Shown: positions 1 through 5,195 of the stretch, one piece after another
Layout of the letters: every line of letters begins with the position of its first letter
Numbering within the stretch: position 1 is the stretch's first letter
Assembly: GCA_910577445.1 (NCBI GenBank)
Contig: CAJTMZ010000137.1
Coordinates: 2,221-8,006 of the forward strand
Length of the DNA: 5,786 bases
Direction of reading: 5' to 3'
Source: an uncultured Lachnospiraceae bacterium
GTDB lineage: Bacteria; Bacillota; Clostridia; Lachnospirales; Lachnospiraceae
The notes under the pieces: generated by a model
Told to the model about the DNA's origin: nothing
Database searches by the model: none
Seen by the model: the letters and a program-made list of their open reading frames with translations, nothing else
Translations under genes and position numbers: made by a program

Positions 1-1060
1 GTATTTTTTCTTCAAACAGCGCCTTGACTTCTTCCCTGGTGTAAACTTTTTCCTCCAATGTATATTCTCTCACAATATCCTTTCCAAAATATACCGGAAG
101 ATAGTAGTTTTCAAACAGTTTCAACTGTTTTTTTTCTTCCACCACATCGTACGTTTCATAGTCTTTCCCCCATTTCGGCATTTCTATTTTTTTTGTACCG
201 AATAAAATAAAAGGATATTCCTTTTCCCTTCCGGAATAATATTTTTCCTCATGCTTCTTTGCAAGCTCTTCTTTCATATTATAAAGGCATCTGAGCATGA
301 TATCCGCGTCCGCTATGCAGTAATCGTAACGCCTGACCGTTCCGTCCTCATTTAAGATGGGAACGCCTCCTTCCACCAGAACGTCCCCTTTTGCCACCGT
401 CGCCCCCGCCGTCACCTTCGGGACTCCGCTTCGGGTTACGATACTGACAATCTCGCCTTCCTTTCCGGCAACCAAATCCATCCCCTCGCCGGGAAGGGCC
501 CCCATTTCCTTATTCTCCGTCATAATCAGGTCGTTTTCCTTTACTCTGATAAGAAGCCTTGTTCCGTCTATCTGGGCCGAGGTCCATGTCACGATGTCGA
601 ACTGTGTCCGGATAGCCTTTTCCAGCTTTTCAATCTCTACGCTGTCCTTTTTCATTCCCACTTCTATGCCGTTATTCAGAAGGAAATCCTTGAACACATC
701 GGTAGTCACAAAGTAATTTCCCTCCACTTCCACCGCCCAGATAAACCGGGACATCCATACCCAAAAGGCCAGGCTTCCCAACAGCCCCAGCAAGAAAATC
801 CGCCGCCGCCAGAGCCGCGTAGAAAGAAAGGGCAGCCCATAACGCCTTGTTATGACTACCCTTGTACCTGTTTTTCTGGTAATGCCCCTTAATCTGTAAA
901 AACCTTTCAGGCTGATTTTCATAGCATAGTAATCACCGTGATTTTCAACGTCCCATAAAAATATATTGTGGTGGCTGCAAAGATTCATAAATCTTTCCGG
1001 TGAAAAGCCGAATACCCTGATGGCAAGATAGCCCTTTATGTAACGAATAATCTGTATCAT
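1..1060 (-). CDS. yqfD: Sporulation protein YqfD, 3' end cut by the window edge
   Basis: This is the first 353 residues of a YqfD-family sporulation membrane protein. Bacillus YqfD has about 400 residues, so roughly 45 are missing beyond the left edge. The reading frame is open from ATG at 1060 to base 2. Visible parts are: an N-terminal soluble segment (residues 1-84) ending in a very basic stretch (RLRGITRKTGTRVVITRR, then WRRR at 84-87); one hydrophobic membrane segment (about 88-104, IFLLGLLGSLAFWVWM); and a long domain with the family-like pattern 'I...LEKAIRTQFDIVTWTSAQIDGTRLLIRVKEN'. The start is supported by a weak GGGGTG upstream; a GTG at 1108 has no ribosome binding site. It follows yqfC after 79 nt, the conserved order. 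In Bacillus the pair belongs to the SigE mother-cell regulon and is needed for efficient sporulation, but the biochemical role is unknown. Family assignment is confident; the function is taken from homologues. Confidence 0.9.
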   Translation of the reverse strand, partial: MIQIIRYIKGYLAIRVFGFSPERFMNLCSHHNIFLWDVENHGDYYAMKISLKGFYRLRGITRKTGTRVVITRRYGLPFLSTRLWRRRIFLLGLLGSLAFWVWMSRFIWAVEVEGNYFVTTDVFKDFLLNNGIEVGMKKDSVEIEKLEKAIRTQFDIVTWTSAQIDGTRLLIRVKENDLIMTENKEMGALPGEGMDLVAGKEGEIVSIVTRSGVPKVTAGATVAKGDVLVEGGVPILNEDGTVRRYDYCIADADIMLRCLYNMKEELAKKHEEKYYSGREKEYPFILFGTKKIEMPKWGKDYETYDVVEEKKQLKLFENYYLPVYFGKDIVREYTLEEKVYTREEVKALFEEKI

Positions 1061-1139
1061 ACCGCACCCCGAACCGTCTTTTTTGTTCTTGCGGGCCGCA
1101 CACTGCACAGACGGCAGTTTTTTCGTAAGCCCTCGTGTG

Positions 1140-1478
1140 TCAGGACAAATACCGGACGGACTCTATCCATCCGCTGATTTTCATATCCTCATTGGTATAA
1201 TAAACAATATTCAGCCGTTTTCCGCAGATTTCTATTTTACAGGCTTTTCCCTGCAGAAGAATCATGGAACTGGTATATTCTAAAATTCCTTTATAGTTTT
1301 CCACAAAAGCGTCCGAGTTTCCCGTCACGGTGATAATAGACGCCCCTAAAAGAGAATCCTTGGGGAGCTTTAAGGATTCTACCATAAGTTCCCTGCCGGA
1401 GGGCCTTTTTTCCTCCTGTCTCTCCTCTCTCGTACGGTTCCAGTTACTTTTATATTTATTTCCCGATTTTTTTCTCAT
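1140..1478 (-). CDS. yqfC: Sporulation protein YqfC (YabP/YqfC family)
   Basis: Small YabP/YqfC-family sporulation protein of 112 aa; Bacillus YqfC is about 93 aa. The family core runs from about residue 37 to 110: LKLPKDSLLGASIITVTGNSDAF, then VENYKGILEYTSS, ICGKRLNIVYYTNEDMKISG and a C-terminal IESVRYL. It carries no signal peptide or membrane segment and is followed by yqfD, its normal partner. The start is uncertain. The ATG at 1478 gives a strongly basic 31-residue N-terminus but has no recognisable ribosome binding site and lies inside a perfect inverted repeat. An in-frame ATG at 1385 (81-aa product) is preceded by AGGGA at 4 nt spacing. An AGGAGG at 1412-1417 lies too far from that ATG and could pair with CCTCC at 1398-1402 of the same strand. 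I keep 1478 because Lachnospiraceae homologues often carry a basic N-terminus. SigE-dependent expression is expected from Bacillus. Confidence 0.87.
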   Translation of the reverse strand: MRKKSGNKYKSNWNRTREERQEEKRPSGRELMVESLKLPKDSLLGASIITVTGNSDAFVENYKGILEYTSSMILLQGKACKIEICGKRLNIVYYTNEDMKISGWIESVRYLS

Positions 1479-1499
1479 ACCATACTATATGAGAAAAAA
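1468..1499. repeat. Perfect 12-bp inverted repeat over the yqfC start
   Basis: The arms are TTTTTTCTCATA (1468-1479) and TATGAGAAAAAA (1488-1499) on the + strand, perfectly complementary across an 8-base loop, CCATACTA. The proposed yqfC start codon (1476-1478) lies inside the left arm. It is AT-rich and not followed by a U-tract in the direction of pdp/yqfC transcription, so it is not a good terminator. It could be an operator half-site pair, or an mRNA hairpin hiding the start codon. The minus strand here also contains CATATAGT (1481-1488), resembling the CATACA.T -10 element of SigE promoters, with a weak GTATAGC 14 nt upstream. The repeat itself is certain; its role is inferred. Confidence 0.6.
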
Positions 1500-1528
1500 G
1501 CAGGGGCTATACCTTATTTTCCCATTTC

Positions 1529-2830
1529 TTATTTTACAACGCCTATGATAACCTTTCCCCCGTCTTTTTTGTTTTTGCCGATTGTATAGGCGGAAAGCAG
1601 CCTTTCCTTTGCCGCCTTCAGCTTTTCCGAATCGTTGGCGTGGAGCCATGCCAGCACGTCGCCCGCATTCACCTTGTCTCCCACTTTCTTTTCCAGCACG
1701 ATTCCCACCGACAAATCTATGACGCTTTCCTTTGTCTCACGTCCCCCGCCCAGCATCAGGGAACAAATTCCCACCTCGTCGCAGACAATTTTTTCCACAT
1801 AGCCCTCTTCCTCGGCCAGAACCGGCTCTTGTCTCTTTGCTTTCGGCAAAAGCGCCGGCTCGTAAACCATTTTTTCGCTGCCGCCCTGCGCCTTTACAAA
1901 CTGCGCCAGCTTAGAAAGCGCTTCCCCGCTTGAAATCGCTCTCTTTAGCATTTCCCTTCCTTCGTCCTCTGTCCTTGCCTTTCCGCCCATAAGAAGCATG
2001 TAAGAACCTAAGGTCAGACAAAGCTCCGTAAAATCCTTCGGCCCTTTTCCCTTTAAGGTTTCAATTGCCTCCCTGACCTCAAGGGCGTTCCCCACTGCGT
2101 ATCCCAAAGGCTGGTCCATATCGGACACCACTGCCGCCGTATTCCGCCCAGCGTTTTTGCCGAGCTGAACCATTTCCTCCGCCAGGGCAAAAGCGTCCTT
2201 TTCCTTCTTCATAAAAGCGCCGCTTCCCGTCTTTACGTCCACAATAGCGTCCGCCCCCGCCGCCAGTTTCTTGCTCATAATAGACGACGCTATCAGCGAC
2301 ATATTATCCACCGTAGCCGTCACGTCCCGAAGGGCATATAAAAGTTTATCCGCCGGCGCAAGTTCTCTGGTCTGCCCCATAATGGAAATCCCTATCTCAT
2401 TCACATTCTTTATGAAATCCTCTGTGGAAATCGCAGTGGAAAATCCGGCAAAGCTCTCCAGTTTGTCGATAGTCCCGCCGGTATGGCCAAGCCCTCTGCC
2501 ACTCATTTTCGCAATCTTTACGCCGCAGGCGGCCACCATGGGCGTAAGCGCAAGGGAGGTCTTATCGCCAACCCCGCCGGTGCTGTGCTTATCCACCTTG
2601 ATTCCGTCAATTGCGGACAAGTCCAGCATTTCGCCGCTGTGAGCCATGGCCATGGTAAGATGCAGGGTTTCCTGCGCGTTCATTCCCACAAAATAGACAG
2701 CCATCATCATGGCGGACATCTGATAGTCGGGAATCTCCCCTTTTGTATACCCTTCCACCATGAAGTAAATTTCCTCCCTGGAAAGGGCGCCGCCGTTTCT
2801 TTTTTTCATAATCAGGTCATACATTCTCAT
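1529..2830 (-). CDS. pdp: Pyrimidine-nucleoside phosphorylase (Pdp)
   Basis: A 433-residue pyrimidine-nucleoside phosphorylase, full length compared with Bacillus Pdp (about 433). It catalyses reversible cytosolic phosphorolysis of uridine, deoxyuridine and thymidine to the base plus (deoxy)ribose-1-phosphate, feeding pyrimidine salvage. Numbered from ATG 2830: phosphate-site motif KHSTGGVGD (81-89); family signature S-G-R-G-L-G-H-T-G-G-T-I-D-K-L-E (110-125); base-binding R168, S183 and K187, matching the classical PyNP numbering; C-terminal alpha/beta domain with EVGICSLMLGGGRETKE and the KVGDKVNAGDVLAWLHAND segment. A GTG nine bases upstream (2839) is in frame, but it is part of the GAGGTGA ribosome binding site, so ATG 2830 (MRMYDLIMKK, as in homologues) is the better start. 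One oddity: the segment usually written AIVLDVKTG reads AIVDVKTG (ending 197/198), one residue short. The gene starts 13 nt after the lipoprotein stop, as in an operon; yqfC begins 50 nt after its stop. Confidence 0.96.
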   Translation of the reverse strand: MRMYDLIMKKRNGGALSREEIYFMVEGYTKGEIPDYQMSAMMMAVYFVGMNAQETLHLTMAMAHSGEMLDLSAIDGIKVDKHSTGGVGDKTSLALTPMVAACGVKIAKMSGRGLGHTGGTIDKLESFAGFSTAISTEDFIKNVNEIGISIMGQTRELAPADKLLYALRDVTATVDNMSLIASSIMSKKLAAGADAIVDVKTGSGAFMKKEKDAFALAEEMVQLGKNAGRNTAAVVSDMDQPLGYAVGNALEVREAIETLKGKGPKDFTELCLTLGSYMLLMGGKARTEDEGREMLKRAISSGEALSKLAQFVKAQGGSEKMVYEPALLPKAKRQEPVLAEEEGYVEKIVCDEVGICSLMLGGGRETKESVIDLSVGIVLEKKVGDKVNAGDVLAWLHANDSEKLKAAKERLLSAYTIGKNKKDGGKVIIGVVK

Positions 2831-2835
2831 ACTGT

Positions 2836-2842
2836 TCACCTC
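2836..2842 (-). promoter_or_regulatory. Ribosome binding site of pdp (decides the start)
   Basis: The minus strand reads GAGGTGA, a 7-base match to the anti-Shine-Dalgarno complement, 5 nt before the ATG at 2830. The in-frame GTG at 2839 lies inside this motif and therefore cannot use it as a start. The site fills the short gap after the TAA stop of the upstream lipoprotein gene, which suggests co-transcription and possible translational coupling. Confidence 0.85.
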
Positions 2843-2843
2843 T

Positions 2844-4691
2844 TTATCTTTTTTCTTTTATTTCTCCGGTTTCGTCATTTATCAGATAAACCGCACTTTC
2901 TTTTTCTGTCATGTAGCAAATGATATGGTAAAGCTGCCCGTCCCTGTCCGTCAGGCCGTCATAGAAAATAAAATCTCCCTCCCATACATCTTCTTTAATT
3001 TCGCCGTCTGCATCTTCCCCCGCTGCCCCGATCCCCGGAACAATATAATAATAATCCGGCAGTTCCACTCCTTTCAGCAATTCATATCCCCTCTTTTGCC
3101 ATTCCGCATAAGGCAAATCCGCTTTTTCCCCATTCCCGGCCATGGTATCCTTGAAATAATCCAACGCCTCCCCGGCAGTTCTGTTTGTATCCGTCTTTTC
3201 ATCATATATGAAATAAGAAGCATCATACAGGTTCATCCGGGGAAATGCCTTGTGAAAAGGAGACACGGAATTTGCAAGATTGACCCTCACCATGCGGAAG
3301 CCGTCCATGGCAATGGCATATGCAAACCATGTATCATTTTCCATATCTGTCACGAATACATCATAACCGTCCGCAAATTGACCGTCTCCCACACTGATAC
3401 TCTTAACCTGCCCCAGTTTTCCATTCTGGTAACAATAAATCTGCACGGCGGTCATACCGGTACTGCTTCCCCATCCTTCTTTCAGCATCAGGTAACCTTT
3501 TCCCATAAAAATACCGAAATAAGAATCTCCCCGCATGCCGCCGGCGTCTCCCCCGTTCATATAAGGAACTTCTGTCATTTCCTGCATAGAACCGTCTTTT
3601 TGCTGTATCAGGACATACAGACGCCTGGTATCCGCATACATTTCGTCATACTTTTTATCCCCGAATGTCCCGTCTATCACAAAGGCGATATCCTTTCTGC
3701 CATCGCCATTCAAATCCCCCTCGACATAATCAATGCACCTATACTCCGTAACATCCGGATGCTCCTTTTCTATCCATGCTTCGGCATATTCCGCTTTCTC
3801 CTCCATAGCCCCGTAACTACTCCAGGAGAGCAATGGAACCTCCCACACAGGCTGTAAATCTGTAACAGGATTTCCGGAAACTGATACAAACATCAGTTCC
3901 TCTTTTCCTGTCAGAGGCGACAAATCCGAAATCCTGTTCTCCGAAAGACCGGCCTGATTCAAATGCGTCAGACCGCCAAGCGTGGAAATATCGCTGATTT
4001 CATTTCCGTCCAAAGCCACATCAAACAGATTTGTCATATTTTCCAATGGTGAAATATCCCTTATATGATTTTCAGCCAGTCCCAGCCGTTCCAGTTTGGT
4101 AAGACCTGCCAGCGGAGTCAGGTCCGTAATGGAATTGTTATTCAGATTGATATCCCGGAGCTGTGTCAATTCGCTTAAAAAACGGATGTCCCTGATTCCG
4201 CAGTTCTGTAATGCCAGATTCTGCAGTCTGGAAAGTCCGGCAACCGGAGAAAAGTCCGTAACCGCGGAACCGTCCCAGGCATCCAAATCAATTATCAGGC
4301 TTTTCAGATTCGTCAGATAAGACAAATCCTCCAGCGAATGCAGGGAACTGCCGCTGGCAGGCTTTTTCAGCACCAGTTCTTCACACTGATTTAACTTGCG
4401 CAGGATGATTTCCTCCGTATCTTCGCTGTCGATACCCGCCTCGTACCATATGCAATCCCGAACTCCCTCATCGCCTATCAGGCGGGCCAGTATCAGTTCC
4501 GCACCGTTTTCCTCTGTTGTTTCCAGCGTAGATGCAAAGTTTTCCAGGTCCGGCTCCTCTGGCATATCCTCATGTTCCTGTCCCGCTTCCCGGGCTGGAA
4601 CCGGCCGGCTGCATCCTGTCAGGAACAAAATACAGAGCAATACCGATAGTGCAATTTTATGTATATTTCTTCTGTTTCGATATCTGTTCAT
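2844..4691 (-). CDS. Secreted leucine-rich-repeat lipoprotein with calcium-type loop
   Basis: A 615-residue predicted lipoprotein. The N-terminus is basic (MNRYRNRRNIHK), then hydrophobic (13-24), then has lipobox L24-T-G-C27, so C27 should be the lipidated residue, anchoring the protein outside the membrane. An acidic linker follows (about 33-62), then a helical region. Seven consecutive leucine-rich repeats span 126-284: the first is 27 residues, the next six exactly 22, with consensus LTxLxxLxLxxNxIxDISPLxG. This is the SDS22/internalin-like class, usually a protein-binding solenoid. After the repeats comes D326-x-N-x-D-G-x-x-D334, a dockerin/FG-GAP-type calcium loop, then an aromatic-rich domain to the C-terminus (about 340-615) that I cannot assign. 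The ATG is preceded by AGGG at 7 nt spacing. It lies 13 nt upstream of pdp and downstream of a terminator-like hairpin, so it may be first in the operon. Architecture is confident; ligand and role are unknown. Confidence 0.9.
   Translation of the reverse strand: MNRYRNRRNIHKIALSVLLCILFLTGCSRPVPAREAGQEHEDMPEEPDLENFASTLETTEENGAELILARLIGDEGVRDCIWYEAGIDSEDTEEIILRKLNQCEELVLKKPASGSSLHSLEDLSYLTNLKSLIIDLDAWDGSAVTDFSPVAGLSRLQNLALQNCGIRDIRFLSELTQLRDINLNNNSITDLTPLAGLTKLERLGLAENHIRDISPLENMTNLFDVALDGNEISDISTLGGLTHLNQAGLSENRISDLSPLTGKEELMFVSVSGNPVTDLQPVWEVPLLSWSSYGAMEEKAEYAEAWIEKEHPDVTEYRCIDYVEGDLNGDGRKDIAFVIDGTFGDKKYDEMYADTRRLYVLIQQKDGSMQEMTEVPYMNGGDAGGMRGDSYFGIFMGKGYLMLKEGWGSSTGMTAVQIYCYQNGKLGQVKSISVGDGQFADGYDVFVTDMENDTWFAYAIAMDGFRMVRVNLANSVSPFHKAFPRMNLYDASYFIYDEKTDTNRTAGEALDYFKDTMAGNGEKADLPYAEWQKRGYELLKGVELPDYYYIVPGIGAAGEDADGEIKEDVWEGDFIFYDGLTDRDGQLYHIICYMTEKESAVYLINDETGEIKEKR
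3690..3716 (-). other. Calcium-type DxNxDGxxD loop in the lipoprotein
   Basis: Codons 326-334 of the lipoprotein read D-L-N-G-D-G-R-K-D, followed by hydrophobic IAFVI. This spacing of acidic and Asn residues is the pattern of dockerin, EF-hand-like and FG-GAP calcium-binding loops. There is one clear copy only, so it is neither a full dockerin (normally two loops) nor a full beta-propeller on this evidence. Calcium binding is inferred from the pattern alone. Confidence 0.55.
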
Positions 4692-4748
4692 ACATTATCC
4701 CTTTGCCAGCGTCACTGTTTCGATTATGCATTGTCCGGCGTTAAAAGC

Positions 4749-4774
4749 AGGCAGAACAATGAGATGTTCTGCCT
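4749..4774 (-). terminator. Terminator-like hairpin after the Rpn remnant
   Basis: On the minus strand AGGCAGAACA pairs perfectly with TGTTCTGCCT across the 6-base loop TCTCAT, giving a 10-bp stem. It is followed by GCTTTTAACG, a short imperfect U-tract. It starts 18 nt after the stop of the remnant reading frame and lies 57 nt before the lipoprotein start, so it would end transcription arriving from the Rpn block. The hairpin is very similar to the one at 5163-5188. Confidence 0.65.
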
Positions 4775-4792
4775 CTGTATTCCAAATACAAT

Positions 4793-5129
4793 TTATTCTG
4801 TTTCATCTAAATACGCTCTCGCCTGTTCTTCTGTCAAATCAAATTTCGTCCGCAGTCTCGCTATGATTTCTTCGTCAGAAAGTCCTAAATCTTTTCCCAT
4901 TGAAATTGCTCCAAAAATCTTGCCTATTTCTTTGCCTATTTCTTTACCTATCTTCTGATTTTCCCTGTCACGCATCAACAACGTCATACACTTATGCCTC
5001 CAGCTCTGGCAGGATTCTTTGCAACAATCCTTTACAAAGTTCTGCGTCCTGCATGACCTTTCCAAACAGGAAGTCGTTGGATATACTTAAGTTTTCCCAC
5101 TTTTCCTGCTTTGCTTCCATGTTTTCCAT
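4793..5129 (-). pseudogene. Rpn-family PD-(D/E)XK nuclease/putative transposase, internally deleted remnant
   Basis: Two pieces of one gene survive in different frames. From ATG 5129 a 45-codon frame reads MENMEAKQEKW, then LSISNDFLFGKVMQDAE and LCKGLLQRILPELE, ending in TAA at 4992. This is the characteristic N-terminus of Lachnospiraceae Rpn/PD-(D/E)XK transposase-like proteins. From about 5002 the +1 frame gives the family C-terminus: WRHKCMTLLMRDREN, a KEIG repeat, then LGLSDEEIIARLRTKFDLTEEQARAYLDE, stopping at 4793. The frame with the C-terminus has no ATG: extended upstream it could begin only at TTG 5065, and its first ~21 residues are out-of-frame nonsense. The pieces total about 113 residues against roughly 300 in intact relatives (from memory), so about 200 codons including the nuclease core are gone. 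The gene therefore cannot encode an active nuclease. A weak AGG lies upstream of ATG 5129. An intact relative of another subfamily lies just upstream. Confidence 0.82.
4922..4957 (-). repeat. 12-bp tandem repeat in the Rpn remnant (KEIG units)
   Basis: On the + strand GCCTATTTCTTT occurs at 4922-4933 and again at 4934-4945, followed by a diverged third unit, ACCTATCTTCTG, at 4946-4957. On the coding strand each exact unit encodes K-E-I-G. It occupies the same place in the protein, just before the C-terminal helical tail, as the KGIQ repeat of the neighbouring Rpn gene, although the DNA unit differs. Confidence 0.85.
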
Positions 5130-5162
5130 TTATCTGCCTGCTTTCCTCCCACAATTACTGTT

Positions 5163-5188
5163 GGGCAGAACACAAAAATGCTCTGCCT
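5163..5188 (-). repeat. Hairpin after the right-hand Rpn gene
   Basis: On the minus strand AGGCAGAGCA, loop TTTTTG, TGTTCTGCCC: a 9-bp stem with one G-T pair. It begins 7 nt after the TGA of the upstream Rpn gene. No U-tract follows (AACAGTAATTG), so as a terminator it is weak. It matches the hairpin at 4749-4774 at 20 of 26 positions, in the same orientation and in the same place relative to an Rpn stop codon. Confidence 0.6.
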
Positions 5189-5195
5189 GAAAAAT

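Noticed and set aside
357..716. A 119-codon open frame on the + strand.
   Set aside because: It is antisense to yqfD, whose frame is continuous and recognisable through the whole segment. The translation is low-complexity Ser/Pro/Phe with no ribosome binding evidence.
1102..1124. Hairpin ACTGC/GCAGT followed by six T on the + strand, resembling an intrinsic terminator.
   Set aside because: There is no + strand gene for it to terminate, the stem is only 5 bp, and in the minus-strand direction it has no U-tract; it lies between yqfC and yqfD, which should be co-transcribed.
2831..2839. GTG at 2839 as the pdp start.
   Set aside because: It is in frame but forms part of the GAGGTGA ribosome binding site. 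The ATG at 2830 has ideal spacing and matches the N-terminus of homologues.
2925..3857. A long open frame (310 codons) on the + strand.
   Set aside because: It lies wholly antisense to the well-supported leucine-rich-repeat lipoprotein. Its translation has no recognisable domain, and the frame is open only because of the codon usage of the real gene.
4723..4728. CATAAT on the minus strand as a -10 box for the lipoprotein gene.
   Set aside because: The position (31 nt before the ATG) is plausible, but no convincing -35 hexamer is found 16-18 nt upstream, so it cannot be supported as a promoter.
4793..5065. The 90-codon frame as an intact small protein.
   Set aside because: Its only upstream start is a TTG without a ribosome binding site. 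Its first ~21 residues are out-of-frame readings of a segment whose true frame (from 5129) is recognisable as the Rpn N-terminus.
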